Assembly: GCF_002160525.1 (NCBI RefSeq)
Contig: NZ_NFKT01000006.1
Coordinates: 62,001-126,000 of the forward strand
Reading direction: 5' to 3'
DNA: 64,000 nucleotides
Source: Lachnoclostridium sp. An169
GTDB lineage: Bacteria > Bacillota > Clostridia > Lachnospirales > Lachnospiraceae
Positions 46,309 to 55,162 of this stretch are shown piece after piece. Each line of letters opens with the position of its first letter. Positions within the stretch are counted from its first letter, which is position 1. The position numbers and the translations under genes are program-made. The notes beneath the pieces were generated by a model. It had not been told where the DNA came from, searched no databases, and was given only the letters and a program-made list of their open reading frames with translations.

Positions 46309-46842
46309 TCAAATCACGAAAGCCAGTTCCGCGCCCACGACATTCTGGAAGGCGTCCACAAAAGACTGGGACGTAAGTCCGGTATTGCTGTCCAGCATGA
46401 TCAGCATGACCGCATTGCCATAGCCTGCAGCCTGCATTTCATCCGCTCCCACGCAGATCCACTTGCGCGGGTCAACGCCGTCTTTCATGGACTGGGCAAC
46501 GTCCTGGATGTCCGTATCGGCTGCCGTTTTCACCAGAACCAGGGAGAAAGCAATAGATCCGATCATGGGTTCATATACAGCAGCATCCGTGATAGCGTCG
46601 GCACTGTCCAGACCGGTAAAGCTTTTCAGAGTCAGAAGCCCCTGCTCACTGGTATCACTGAGATCCAGTACTGTAGTTGCCCCCATAAACTCCACCGGGC
46701 ATTCTGCGATGATTTTTTCTACAAGCTCTTCCGCCGTGCCATCTACGGTAGCTGCAGATGCATCTCCGGTTTTACTGCTGCAGCCTGTGACCAGAGCAGC
46801 GGTCATGACGAGAACCAAAATCGTTGAGATCAGTCGTTTCAT
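46309..46842 (-). CDS. DUF4358 lipoprotein
   Basis: 177 residues from ATG 46842 (GGAGG nine bases upstream). The signal peptide ends in a lipobox, LVTGC, at about residues 16-20, so it is expected on the outer face of the membrane. The mature part is a DUF4358 domain of unknown function. First gene of the MBOAT/DHHW operon; DUF4358 genes commonly accompany such acyltransferase clusters. Confidence 0.85.
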   Translation of the reverse strand: MKRLISTILVLVMTAALVTGCSSKTGDASAATVDGTAEELVEKIIAECPVEFMGATTVLDLSDTSEQGLLTLKSFTGLDSADAITDAAVYEPMIGSIAFSLVLVKTAADTDIQDVAQSMKDGVDPRKWICVGADEMQAAGYGNAVMLIMLDSNTGLTSQSFVDAFQNVVGAELAFVI

Positions 46843-47060
46843 ATATTTTTCCTCCAAATATCTGCCAGATTTTTCAGACCATAATCAGCAGGTCTGTCTG
46901 TGCCCGGAGAGATCATATACTCTGCGGGCTTTTCTATTATATGGGATTCCATGGAGGGAATCAAGGGAAATATAAAAGATTAAAGCTGATTGACTTTTTC
47001 CATTTCCTGGCGTATATTTATCCGTGGGAGTAAATGGGTAAATTAATAAGGAGGTCATGA

Positions 47061-47771
47061 ATGAAATCTCACACTTATTATGATATTTTAGGTGTTTCCA
47101 GAGATGCGACTTTAGAAGAGATCACGACTGCGAAAAATGCACTTGCCAAGGTGTATCATCCGGACGCGAATGTACATAAAGATATAGATACCACTGCTTT
47201 CATGCAGGAGATACTGGAAGCATATCAGGTGCTGTCCAATCCCGAGAAGAGAAAAGCGTACAATCAGGAGATTTTCGGTGAGACCAACCGGGTGTTCCGG
47301 ACGTTTACGCTGAAGCCGGAAAAAGAAGACGAGAGTGAGGCCTCTTTCGTCACATACTGGAATGCGGCAAACCGGCTCAATGAGACACTTCAGAAAAGTA
47401 TCCGCCTGATGGAGCGGGAGGCACAGAAAAAAACGCTTCCTCAGCGGATTTTCAGAAAAATGGGGAAGAAGGAGCGGGAAGAGACTTTCCGCACCCAACA
47501 GATCGAAGAACTTTCCATGCAGGCAATCCGCTGTATTACGGTTCTTAAGATGGCGGGAATCCCCATGGAATACTGGCAGCCGGATGCCATGAACTGGGTA
47601 CTGATCCGTTGGGGGCAGAAGCAGACAACAGATTTCCATATCCTTTTTTCACGGTATGACGCTTTTATTGAGCAGAATAAAACAAATGCGGAAAAGCTGA
47701 AACTTCGTTCCCGGTCCAGACAGTACCATAATAATTTAAAAAAACTGCTCTCCTACGCACTAGAGGCGTAG
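47061..47771 (+). CDS. DnaJ (J-domain) protein
   Basis: 236 residues. A full J-domain at residues 4-70 contains the HPD tripeptide in VYHPDAN, so it can stimulate DnaK ATPase. There is no G/F-rich or zinc region; the C-terminal ~165 residues are charged helices without a recognised family, probably the client-binding part. AAGGAGG precedes ATG 47061. Its end overlaps the convergent phosphatase gene by 12 bases. Confidence 0.88.
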   Translation: MKSHTYYDILGVSRDATLEEITTAKNALAKVYHPDANVHKDIDTTAFMQEILEAYQVLSNPEKRKAYNQEIFGETNRVFRTFTLKPEKEDESEASFVTYWNAANRLNETLQKSIRLMEREAQKKTLPQRIFRKMGKKEREETFRTQQIEELSMQAIRCITVLKMAGIPMEYWQPDAMNWVLIRWGQKQTTDFHILFSRYDAFIEQNKTNAEKLKLRSRSRQYHNNLKKLLSYALEA

Positions 47772-47774
47772 GAG
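47750..47774. terminator. Shared hairpin over the convergent stops of the DnaJ and phosphatase genes
   Basis: CTCCTACGC (47750-47758) pairs with GCGTAGGAG (47766-47774), loop 7. On the minus strand a run of Ts follows a few bases later (the A-run at 47737-47744 on the plus strand), so it can end the phosphatase transcript; on the plus strand there is no T-run. Confidence 0.55.
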
Positions 47775-48224
47775 ACATTCTTCCAGGAGGGCTTCACAGC
47801 CCTCTTTTACATCTCTGTAAGTGACGTCAAAATTTCCGGTGTACCACGGATCTGCGATGTCATCCCCTTTTCTGTCCGTAAAATCCAGAAGTTTCGATAC
47901 TTTTCCGTCAGGATCCCCGTTTCCGAGAATCCGCATGATGTTGCGGATATTCCATGAATCCATGCCGATAATGTAATCGAACCTGTCGTATTCCTCCGCG
48001 CGCATCTGGCGGGCACGGTGATCCCCGCATGGAATCCCCTCGTGACGCAGTTTCCTGCGGGTGCCGTGATGGGGCGGATTGCCGATTTCTTCCCGGCTGG
48101 TGGCCGCCGAGTCGATGTAGAATGAATCAGCAAGCCCGGCTTTGTTTACCATATTCTGAAAAACGTATTGTGCCATTGTTGACCGGCAAATATTGCCGTG
48201 GCAGACGAATAGTATTTTTATCAT
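47760..48224 (-). CDS. Low-molecular-weight protein tyrosine phosphatase
   Basis: 154 residues. The P-loop CX5R appears at once as VCHGNICRS (C8, R14), and the general acid is in the DPWYTG segment near residue 123. Cytoplasmic phosphatase, often acting on tyrosine kinases of capsule synthesis or arginine phosphorylation. The gene is intact but its first 7 codons and its leader lie in the attachment site of the mobile element on the right, so its promoter and ribosome-binding site (AAGGGA) now come from element DNA. Confidence 0.94.
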   Translation of the reverse strand: MIKILFVCHGNICRSTMAQYVFQNMVNKAGLADSFYIDSAATSREEIGNPPHHGTRRKLRHEGIPCGDHRARQMRAEEYDRFDYIIGMDSWNIRNIMRILGNGDPDGKVSKLLDFTDRKGDDIADPWYTGNFDVTYRDVKEGCEALLEECLLRL

Positions 48225-48265
48225 ATCTCTTATATCCCTTCAAAAGCCTTCAAACCTTGATATTT

Positions 48266-48395
48266 CGGGCTTTCCGGCGCTTTTTTCAATTTTTGTGTTT
48301 TGCCCCAAACCTACGCTATTCTTCGTAAATCTACGCAGATTTACGGGCAAATGGTGTAGTAAGTGGTGTAGTAACTTGGTGCGCTTTCAACCTGA
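48266..48395. repeat. Int-side arm, left copy of a 130-bp repeat with palindromic core
   Basis: 124 of 130 bases match 59941-60070. It contains the 9-bp palindrome CGTAAATCT-ACGC-AGATTTACG (48324-48345) and two direct GGTGTAGTAA copies, likely integrase arm sites, and reaches three codons into int. Confidence 0.85.
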
Positions 48396-49586
48396 TTTTC
48401 TCCGCTTTTCTGGCGTACCAATATTCTTGAAATCAATGATTTTCGCCATCTGCTCCGCCGCCCGGTCATAGCTGGCGTGGGTGTAGACATTCAGCGTTAC
48501 TCCCACATCAGAGTGTCCCATCACATACTGTAAGGTCTTTATATCCATACCGGCGTTTGCCATATTCGTACAGAAAGTATGACGGAACACATGAGGCGTG
48601 ATGTGCGGCAGCGGCTTATCCGGGTACAGCTTTTTATACTTTTTCATCGCCCAGCGCATTTCATTTTCGATATGTAACGCTACCTTGGGCTTGTCGTCCT
48701 TATCCAGCAGAAGAAAGCCGCTGTACCCGTCTACAATGATTTCCGTCTTTATCTTCTTGCGGCGTTCAAGGATATTGTTCAGACTTTGATAGACTTCCTC
48801 TGTCATGGGAATAAAGCGGCAGCCGCACTCCGTCTTGGTTTTCTCAACATAATACTTTCCGCCCCGTTCCCGGACAAGCTGGTGGTCTACCCGGATTCGC
48901 CGGTTTTCAAAATCCAAATCACTGTTTGTAAGGCCACAAAACTCACTGACACGCATACCCGTTCCCAGCAGCACGACAAATTCATCATAATACTTGGTAT
49001 AGGTTTTGTCCTCCCGGATAAAGCCCATCCAAATCTCCTGCTGTTCCTCCGTCATGGCAATCCGCTTCTGTGAGTCATTGGGAACCACGTCCACTAATTT
49101 GAAGTCAAAGGGATTTCGGCGGATAATATCCTCGTTGTATGCCATCTGAAAAGCGGGTTTCACAACGCCCCTGACGCTGGTAATGGTGCTGTACCCTTTC
49201 CCGTCACTGTGGAGCTTCATAATCCACTTTTGCGCGTCTGATACCCTAATATCCCTTATCTGCCGGTAGCCAAAATCTTCTTTCTTAATCAGGTTCAGAA
49301 CAAAATTGTAACCGACTTTGGTATTGTAGCGCACGCCCTGTTTCAAGCTGATATAGCGTTCCACAAGGGCAATCACGGTTGCCTTTCCAGCAGCATAGTC
49401 AATCCCTTCGTCAAGCTGCTTCTGGATTTCTTTTTCCTTTTCCCGCAGTTCCTTCAAATCAGAGGAATAGATGGTCTGTCGCTTACCTCGAATGTCTGTA
49501 TAGCGGTACTGATAAATCAGGTCTTTTCTCTGGCTCTCTCCCGTCCGCAGGATTCTTCCTTTATGGTCTTTGCGTTTCTCGGACAT
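48387..49586 (-). CDS. int: Tyrosine recombinase (integrase, Tn916/Tn1549 type)
   Basis: 399 residues from ATG 49586 (GGAAAGGAG upstream). An N-terminal arm-binding domain is followed by a SAM-like core-binding domain (about 75-160) and the catalytic domain. Catalytic residues: R in GTGMRVSE, HxxR in HVFRHTF, H in GHSDVG and the nucleophile in LNVYTH. It inserts and excises the element at the phosphatase start site. Its stop lies inside the arm repeat, 163 bases from the phosphatase start. The C-terminal block is close to Tn1549-like integrases. Confidence 0.95.
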   Translation of the reverse strand: MSEKRKDHKGRILRTGESQRKDLIYQYRYTDIRGKRQTIYSSDLKELREKEKEIQKQLDEGIDYAAGKATVIALVERYISLKQGVRYNTKVGYNFVLNLIKKEDFGYRQIRDIRVSDAQKWIMKLHSDGKGYSTITSVRGVVKPAFQMAYNEDIIRRNPFDFKLVDVVPNDSQKRIAMTEEQQEIWMGFIREDKTYTKYYDEFVVLLGTGMRVSEFCGLTNSDLDFENRRIRVDHQLVRERGGKYYVEKTKTECGCRFIPMTEEVYQSLNNILERRKKIKTEIIVDGYSGFLLLDKDDKPKVALHIENEMRWAMKKYKKLYPDKPLPHITPHVFRHTFCTNMANAGMDIKTLQYVMGHSDVGVTLNVYTHASYDRAAEQMAKIIDFKNIGTPEKRRKSG

Positions 49587-49776
49587 TGTCAAACTCCTTT
49601 CCGTGATGGAAAGAGCCTTGATATGACACAATGATTGTATCATATCAAAGGCCGTTTTCCCATCACAAATTTTCACGAAAGCTACGAGCCGGGGCGGATG
49701 GTAACGATATTGTCTGATGAGAGTTTACTCTCAAGCAGACATATATCGTTGCCAGACGTTAGGGCGACAGCCCGTG

Positions 49777-49801
49777 ACCTCACAGCCATTGGCTGTGAGG
49801 T
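49777..49801. other. Hairpin between int and xis
   Basis: ACCTCACAGCC (49777-49787) pairs perfectly over 11 bp with GGCTGTGAGGT (49791-49801), loop ATT. No T-run follows on either strand. It may set the relative expression of xis and int. Confidence 0.6.
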
Positions 49802-49811
49802 TCCCGGCACA

Positions 49812-50006
49812 TTAAATGGAATACTCCTGCTCAATGTATTGGTCGAACAGGCGGCGTTTTATCAACCGTTTGTTTCCTACCCACAAAACGAACCGGCAAT
49901 TCTGTTCACTGGTTAAATCACGCAGCTTGTTGATACCAATTCCCGAATACGCCGCAGCTTCTTCTAAGGTCAAATTACTCTTTTCCCAAATCGGGACTTC
50001 TTTCAT
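49812..50006 (-). CDS. xis: Excisionase (Tn916 Xis family)
   Basis: 64 residues from ATG 50006, preceded by AAAGGAG; longer readings run into the dnaC-like gene. A winged-helix DNA-bending protein: LTLEEAAAYSGIGINKLRDL, then the wing NKRLIKRRLFDQYIE. It steers the integrase toward excision. Confidence 0.93.
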   Translation of the reverse strand: MKEVPIWEKSNLTLEEAAAYSGIGINKLRDLTSEQNCRFVLWVGNKRLIKRRLFDQYIEQEYSI

Positions 50007-50020
50007 AGGCAATACTCCTT

Positions 50021-50863
50021 TCAGTCGGTAATCAGTTTCTTCATGCTCTCCATTTTCCGCTGCGCGGTTTCCTGCCGTAAGTTGTCGCCGGTAAAGCGTA
50101 CCGGGACGCACATGGAAAGCAGCCGGTCATAAATCCGGGAATGGGCGGTGTCCTCCGGGTTCCGCAGGTCGTCCAGCGTGAGGTTGGTCGTGACGATCAG
50201 CGGCTTACCGCTACGGTAACGGCTGTCAATCACATTGAAAACCTGTTCCAGCCCGTATTCCGTCCCGCGCTCCATGCCGAAGTCGTCAAGGATAAGCAGC
50301 GGGTAGCGGCAAAGGCGGGAAATGTACTCATTGCGGTTCTCGAAGCTGGCGGCAAGGTCGTTGAGGATAAGGGCAAAGTTCGTCATGTGGACGGGGATTT
50401 CCTTCTCCATGAGGGCGTTTGCGATACAGCCCGCAAGGTAGCTTTTCCCGGTTCCCACACCGCCCCAGAACAGGCAGCCGATATTGTCGGCTCGCATATC
50501 CTCCCAGTGTTCCACATACCGGCGGGCAATCCCGGCCTGCGGGTTCCTGCCGTTGTCGTTCTCAAAAGTCCAGTCCCGCATGGTGGGGTCGGTAAAGCCC
50601 CGGCGTTTCAGTTCTTCCACGGTGTCAAGGTGCCTGCGCCGCTTCTCGGCGGCCTCCCGTTCCTCGCGGGCGGCTCTCTGGCAGTCGCACTCTGCCGGGT
50701 GGCGGTCACGGCCAAAGATAGCGGCCTTATCCGGCGCAAAATAGGCTTCTTTCGGCTTGCGGCACTTGCCGCAGTACAGTAAACCGTCCTCGCCGGTGTA
50801 GTCCTCCGGCTCCGGGGTGCTGGTCGTCATATTCTCCAAAACAGCGTTGATTTCGTTTTTCAT
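50021..50863 (-). CDS. DnaC/IstB-like ATP-binding protein
   Basis: A 280-residue AAA+ helicase-loader-type protein. An N-terminal Cys cluster (YCGKCRKPKEA and CDCQ) resembles a zinc site. Walker A GGVGTGKSYLA lies near residue 133 and Walker B LLILDDFGMERG near 193. It loads helicase at the element's replication origin. Start ATG 50863 follows AAGGAGGG and overlaps the stop of the initiator gene. Confidence 0.9.
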   Translation of the reverse strand: MKNEINAVLENMTTSTPEPEDYTGEDGLLYCGKCRKPKEAYFAPDKAAIFGRDRHPAECDCQRAAREEREAAEKRRRHLDTVEELKRRGFTDPTMRDWTFENDNGRNPQAGIARRYVEHWEDMRADNIGCLFWGGVGTGKSYLAGCIANALMEKEIPVHMTNFALILNDLAASFENRNEYISRLCRYPLLILDDFGMERGTEYGLEQVFNVIDSRYRSGKPLIVTTNLTLDDLRNPEDTAHSRIYDRLLSMCVPVRFTGDNLRQETAQRKMESMKKLITD

Positions 50864-51591
50864 AAACTCTCGCCCTCCTTGCATGAGTAGTCTGGTATGC
50901 CCTTTTTCGGGGCTTCCTTTTTGTCGTTCCCCGCCCATATCCGCAGGGCGGCGGCATAGTTCTGATAACTTTTCCCGTTGGCGGCAAGGTAGCGGCTCAT
51001 TTCCTCGATGAACCGTTCCAGCCTGTCGGGGTACTCTGCCTGCAACTCGTCGTATTCGGTCTGTGACAGAAAAATATTCTGGTATCGGCCATAGGGCGCG
51101 GGCGGCTCCCCACTCACTCCCTTTGTTTGGCTCTCTGTAAGGTTGTTTATATTAGTTTGGTTAGGGGACGGTTTTCCGACCATCATAAGGTCGGTTTTCT
51201 GACCATTAGTAGGACGGTTTTCCGGCTCTATGAGGGTCGGATTTCCGGCCATCAGTTGGTCGGAAAACTGTACCTGTGGCACTCGCGGCACTTTGACATA
51301 AAGCCGGTTCGGTGCGGAGAAGCCGCCCCGTTCCCGTTCCAGCAGTCCCGCCATGTCCAGTTCATTAAGCGCCCCCTTTATGGTGGTGCTGCCTTTATCC
51401 AGTATTTCGGCTATCTCCGCGATGGGATAGATAATATATATCCTGCCCTCGTCGTCCTGCCACTTGTTCTTCTGGGAGAGTGTGGAACGGTCTAACAGCA
51501 GCGAATACAGCAGCTTGGCGGTCTGGGAAATCTCCATTTTCAGCAGGAAACGGGGGTAGGGCAGATAGATAGGCAGCGGCGTGTCTGCCAT
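50860..51591 (-). CDS. Replication initiator protein A (RepA N-terminal family)
   Basis: 243 residues from ATG 51591. The winged-helix RepA_N domain fills residues 1-105 (ICE-type opening LPIYLPYPRFLL, then AKLLYSLLLDR). A Thr/Asn-rich linker and a C-terminal helical domain (YDELQAEYPDRLERFIEEM) complete it. It probably initiates rolling or theta replication of the excised element. The best Shine-Dalgarno (GGAGGTGA, 51618-51611) lies 19 bases before this ATG, so a rare ATC start at 51606 may be the real one; an in-frame GTG at 51651 would lie upstream of that site. Confidence 0.82.
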   Translation of the reverse strand: MADTPLPIYLPYPRFLLKMEISQTAKLLYSLLLDRSTLSQKNKWQDDEGRIYIIYPIAEIAEILDKGSTTIKGALNELDMAGLLERERGGFSAPNRLYVKVPRVPQVQFSDQLMAGNPTLIEPENRPTNGQKTDLMMVGKPSPNQTNINNLTESQTKGVSGEPPAPYGRYQNIFLSQTEYDELQAEYPDRLERFIEEMSRYLAANGKSYQNYAAALRIWAGNDKKEAPKKGIPDYSCKEGESL

Positions 51592-51727
51592 GATATAATC
51601 AGCGATAGTATCACCTCCCTGTGTTTCGGGTTGATTTTTGGGTTTTGTCACGCCTTAGAACGGCGTTTCCGGGGGAAAAGGATAAATGTATCGCGTACCC
51701 TTTGACACCCTCGGAAAAAGCCTTGAT

Positions 51728-52116
51728 TTATGCGGGTTTGAAAGGCTCTAAAGCGTGACATCTCTGCCTTTGTTTCCGCTTTCTCTCGGCGGCTTTGATT
51801 TTCTTCATGCGTCCGGCGCAGTCGGGGCAGTATTTTCCCCGGTTGGATTTGGGGACAAATGACGCCCCGCAGACGGCGCAGCGTTTCCAGCTCCCCCCGG
51901 TACAAGAGGGCTGCGGCCAGCTCCCCGTCAAGGGGCAGGACAGCCACACGGAACCAGCGGCACATGAGGGAAAGGGAAATGCCTTGGACGCACACGCAAG
52001 GCTCCCCGTCGTCCAGCAGCAGGCAGTTCCCCCCCGTCGTAGTTACAGCACTCATGTACCAGCCGCCGCGCCCGCCGGTGCTGGCGGTAGTCCATGCGGG
52101 GCAGGTTATCGCTCAT
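51728..52116 (-). pseudogene. Cysteine-rich conjugative-element protein with two +1 frameshifts in G tracts
   Basis: Read from ATG 52116 (RBS AAAGGAG), the expected protein is split over three frames: MDYRQHRRARRLVHECCNYDGG, then after a seven-G tract near 52031 CLLLDDGEPCVCVQG, and after a six-G tract near 51896 KRCAVCGASFVPK and KYCPDCAGRMKKIKA. One G fewer in each tract restores one continuous cysteine-rich reading frame, ending at the stop at 51728. Either homopolymer sequencing errors or slippage-inactivated. Confidence 0.7.
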
Positions 52117-53740
52117 GGCTCTGCTCCTTTCTGCGGTGGGGTTCCTCCCGGCGCAAAATCTGGTCGATGTTCCGCTTGACGGTCTGCAACTCCTTGAACC
52201 GCTGTTTCTGTTCGTGATAGGTGTTATACAGGCCGTCTTTCTCGGAGATAAGCTGCTCGATCTCGGCCTGCAACGCTTTCCGGGCGGGCAGCTTGGTAAT
52301 GCCATGCGCCTTGAAATACCGGGCGGCGGCTTCGGCTATGATAAAGTCACTCTCATTTGCCTGTCGGTATGCGGCGCGGGCTTTCTCGGATTTCTGCGCT
52401 TTCAGCCCGTCGCGGGCGGGCTTAGTCTTGGCATAGGCAAGTACCTGTTGCTGCAACTCCTTTTTCCCTTGTAGCTTTGTTTCCAGCGTTTTCAGCTTGC
52501 CGCTGGTCTGGCACATTTCCTGATAGGCGGTATCGACGGCGGCTTCTAACTGCTCCGGGGAAGTGAAGCCGTATTCCTGATACACATTCAGCGTCGCGGC
52601 CATTTGTTTGAGGTTGTGCATGGTCGCCCAGCGTTCATAGCCCTGGCCTTTGCCCTCGGCCATTTTCTGCTCAATGTCCACAAGCCGCTGCACACCGTCC
52701 TGTTTCGGGGCGGTTTTTGGGGCTTTTGTGGGCTGTATGCCGGTTTTCCCATGCCGGGGGTATTCGGGTATGGCTGCGGCCTTTTCTGCGGCTCTGGCGG
52801 CGTTCTGCTCCAAAACGGCAAGGACGGCGGCGCGGTCAAAATCGTCGCCCAGCTTCCGGGCGGTAATGGGCTTCGTCCTGTCCGGCGTGAGGTAGGACAG
52901 CCGCCCCCGGCTCTCCTTGACGGTCACGCCCTCCCGCAGCAGCAGAGAGGAAAACTCGTCAAAGCTGGCGGCGGTGGCAAGGGCTTTCCGTATGACCTGC
53001 CGCAACTTCTCCTTGTTCGTTTCAAACTTGGTCTGCCGGGGCGTGATACCTCCTGCAATCATGGGGGCGTTCTGCTTGTCCAGCGCGGCCTGTCCCTTTT
53101 TCTGCGCCCAATACTCCCGGTCGGTTACGCGGTTCTTGCTGCCGTTCAAGAGGTCGATTTGGTAAAGCCCCTCCCGGTGGCACATCTCCATGACTTCGGA
53201 TTTGAAGTAGCGCAAAGCCGCGTCGGTACAGCGGTGCTTGCAATCGGCCTTTGTGTCGGCCGGCCTGTCCATGTAGGGCAGGAACGGCACTTCCTCAATC
53301 CGCAGGCTGTTAATGACGATATGCACATGAATGTTGCCGCTGTGGTTATGCCCGTCCGGATGGGTGCATACAAGGGCTTGGTGGCCGGGGAAATGCTCGG
53401 CGCAAAACTTCTCGCCCAATTCCTGCGCCCGGTCTACGGTCAAGCCATTGTCCGGGCCGTCCCGTGGGTCAAAGCTGATGATATAGTGGTGGCTTTTCAC
53501 ATCTTCCCGCCGCTGGTTCTTCCCATAGCGGAGATTTGCCCGCATACAGGCCACGGCAAAATCCTCCCCGCCGCAGTTCAGCGTGGACAGCCGGTAGTCC
53601 TCGCGGGGGATAAGCCTGCCGGTTTCATCAAGGACGGGCTTCATGGTAAACTCGTCATGCTCGAAAAGCAGGTATTGTTCGGCGGCTCCGTAGTCGGCGT
53701 TTTTAGAGTTGATATGCTTGAGTGTTGCCAACCGCGTCAC
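52106..53740 (-). CDS. Relaxase/mobilization nuclease (MobP-type, PF03432)
   Basis: 544 residues from GTG 53740, preceded by AGGAAAG. It nicks the transfer origin and pilots the DNA strand. The N-terminal ~250 residues are the relaxase: HHYIISFDPRDG near residue 83 and the metal-binding histidine triad in HSGNIHVHIVINS near 132; the catalytic tyrosine is probably in the first 20 residues (NADYG). The rest is a long coiled-coil rich in Gln, Lys and Ala. It overlaps mobC by 38 bases. Confidence 0.9.
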   Translation of the reverse strand: MTRLATLKHINSKNADYGAAEQYLLFEHDEFTMKPVLDETGRLIPREDYRLSTLNCGGEDFAVACMRANLRYGKNQRREDVKSHHYIISFDPRDGPDNGLTVDRAQELGEKFCAEHFPGHQALVCTHPDGHNHSGNIHVHIVINSLRIEEVPFLPYMDRPADTKADCKHRCTDAALRYFKSEVMEMCHREGLYQIDLLNGSKNRVTDREYWAQKKGQAALDKQNAPMIAGGITPRQTKFETNKEKLRQVIRKALATAASFDEFSSLLLREGVTVKESRGRLSYLTPDRTKPITARKLGDDFDRAAVLAVLEQNAARAAEKAAAIPEYPRHGKTGIQPTKAPKTAPKQDGVQRLVDIEQKMAEGKGQGYERWATMHNLKQMAATLNVYQEYGFTSPEQLEAAVDTAYQEMCQTSGKLKTLETKLQGKKELQQQVLAYAKTKPARDGLKAQKSEKARAAYRQANESDFIIAEAAARYFKAHGITKLPARKALQAEIEQLISEKDGLYNTYHEQKQRFKELQTVKRNIDQILRREEPHRRKEQSHER

Positions 53741-54101
53741 CTACTTTCCTGAGGACTTCATACTTGAGGGCGGCAAGGTCGGCTATGGCGGCGCGTACCT
53801 CGTCGGACAGCGCATGGTAGGGTGCGCCGTACTCGTTCAGATACCGGGCTATCTGGTTGAGGTTGCCGCCGATCCTGCCGTACTCGGCGGCCAGCGTCCC
53901 GACAGCGGAGAGCAGTTCGTCATTGACCGCCGACACATGGATAACGGGGCGTATGGTCGCCCGCCGTATTGCCTGCCGGAGAAATTCCGACTGGCTGATA
54001 CCATAGGGCGCAAGCCGCGCTGTGAAGTCAGCGTATTCATCTTCGGACAGCCGGGTTTTCACAACGCGGCTGCGGTGGAGTGTGTTGTATTTCTTTCGCA
54101 T
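53703..54101 (-). CDS. mobC: MobC-family relaxosome protein
   Basis: 132 residues from ATG 54101 after AAAGGAGG; the longer open frame to 54473 has no RBS and crosses the oriT candidate. A ribbon-helix-helix N-terminus (VKTRLSEDEYADFTARLAPY) is followed by the MobC signature GGNLNQIARYLNEYG. It opens or bends oriT for the relaxase. Confidence 0.92.
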   Translation of the reverse strand: MRKKYNTLHRSRVVKTRLSEDEYADFTARLAPYGISQSEFLRQAIRRATIRPVIHVSAVNDELLSAVGTLAAEYGRIGGNLNQIARYLNEYGAPYHALSDEVRAAIADLAALKYEVLRKVGDAVGNTQAYQL

Positions 54102-54595
54102 GGTCGTGACCTCCTTTCTTGCCGCATGAGTGCGGCGGGGATAAGCGGCGAAAGCCGCAAAGCAGGGTTTGGGGAAGGCACTCCCCAACAAGTTTCCCGC
54201 GAGGGGCAAAACCGCAGAATTGCGGATTTTGGCACCGTGGTAGAAACTTGCTCTTTGTAAGCCGCAGACTGCCCCTGTTCGGGTTTTCCGTACATAGAGC
54301 GAACGGGGCGGGGCTTTCAGCCCGCTGTTCGCGGCCTTTTTCTCTTTTCGCCAAAGATACAAATGAAAAGCCGCCGTCTGCCCGCTGGCCGGGAAAAAAT
54401 TCCCCCTTTCACTCCCTACAACACCGCGTTTTGAAATTTGCCAAATATCGGGGCAGAAAAAATTTCCCTTCACCCACTACTACACCCGGCAAGGGGGGGT
54501 AAATGGCCGGGAAGTCAAACAGGCAGAAAAAAAGCAGCAAATCTTTTCAGACTTACTGCTTTCGGTGTTCGCCGGTGACGGCTGGTATTTAATTT
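54102..54595. other. 494-bp non-coding region upstream of mobC, probable oriT
   Basis: No gene. It holds the perfect 7-bp inverted repeat TTGGGGA-6-TCCCCAA (54169-54188) 68 bases before mobC, a second weaker repeat CCCGGC/GCCGGG around 54484-54512, and a G-run. Placement directly ahead of mobC/relaxase and the palindromes suit an origin of transfer. The minus-strand promoter of the mob operon should also be here. Confidence 0.5.
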
Positions 54596-54808
54596 TTACG
54601 GCTTGTCCGGCGGATAGTCGAACCGAAACTTGAACAGCGCGGCAATTAACCGCTGCTTCACATAGTCCTCAACTTCGCCGTTGACCTGTCCATTCATTTT
54701 GGAGAAGTGGCAGATATATCCGGCGTAGTGGGACAGGACGGCGTTCACGGCTTCCGGGTCTCCCTCATGGGCTTTAACGATTGTTTCATAGGAGAGCGGT
54801 CTACTCAT
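54596..54808 (-). CDS. Helix-turn-helix conjugative-transposon protein (HTH_16 type)
   Basis: 70 residues. LSYETIVKAHEGDPEAVNAVLSHY and the ending RLIAALFKFRFDYPP are typical of the small HTH proteins paired with a sigma-like gene in Tn1549/Tn916 elements. It overlaps the sigma-like gene by 8 bases. A diverged scrap of the same gene's 3' end is found at 60670-60720. Confidence 0.85.
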   Translation of the reverse strand: MSRPLSYETIVKAHEGDPEAVNAVLSHYAGYICHFSKMNGQVNGEVEDYVKQRLIAALFKFRFDYPPDKP

Positions 54809-55025
54809 GGGAACGCTTCTCCATTATCCGTCGTAGCCGTTGCAAGCCAAGCTGGATATGCCGTCCTGCTGTACTGCGTGACCGGCCCATACACGCACCG
54901 ATCTCCCTTTGCGACTGGCGCAGGAAATAGTAACGGAAAATTTCTTCCTGCTCTTGCTCTGACAGACAAGAGAGGGCGGCAGCAAGTGCCTCGTCGCTTA
55001 ACAAGGCGGTCTGCTCGCAGACCAT
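54801..55025 (-). CDS. Sigma-70 region 4-like regulator, probably N-terminally truncated
   Basis: The 74 codons from ATG 55025 hold only a region-4 HTH (CLSEQEQEEIFRYYFLRQSQ, then MGRSRSTAGRHI). In-frame codons upstream (QHVDREIEEYLF) look like genuine protein but hit a stop near 55083 with no start codon between, so the gene appears cut at about 55085 where a VapE fragment begins. It may still be made from the internal ATG. Confidence 0.65.
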   Translation of the reverse strand: MVCEQTALLSDEALAAALSCLSEQEQEEIFRYYFLRQSQREIGACMGRSRSTAGRHIQLGLQRLRRIMEKRSHE

Positions 55026-55162
55026 AAAGAGATATTCTTCTATCTCGCGGTCAACATGCTGCGGAATAGTGGTCTGCTGTCTAATAAGTTCTTGTGTGTT
55101 ACTTTATGGCACATGAGCATTTACTCAAGGCACATATTTACCCACATACAACAAGCGACGAT

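Noticed and set aside
49777-49801. Intrinsic terminator between int and xis
   Set aside because: The hairpin is strong, but neither strand has a T-run after it.
52604-53752. 382-codon plus-strand open frame across the relaxase
   Set aside because: A shadow of GC-rich codon use on the opposite strand; the minus strand has the relaxase histidine motif and a proper start.
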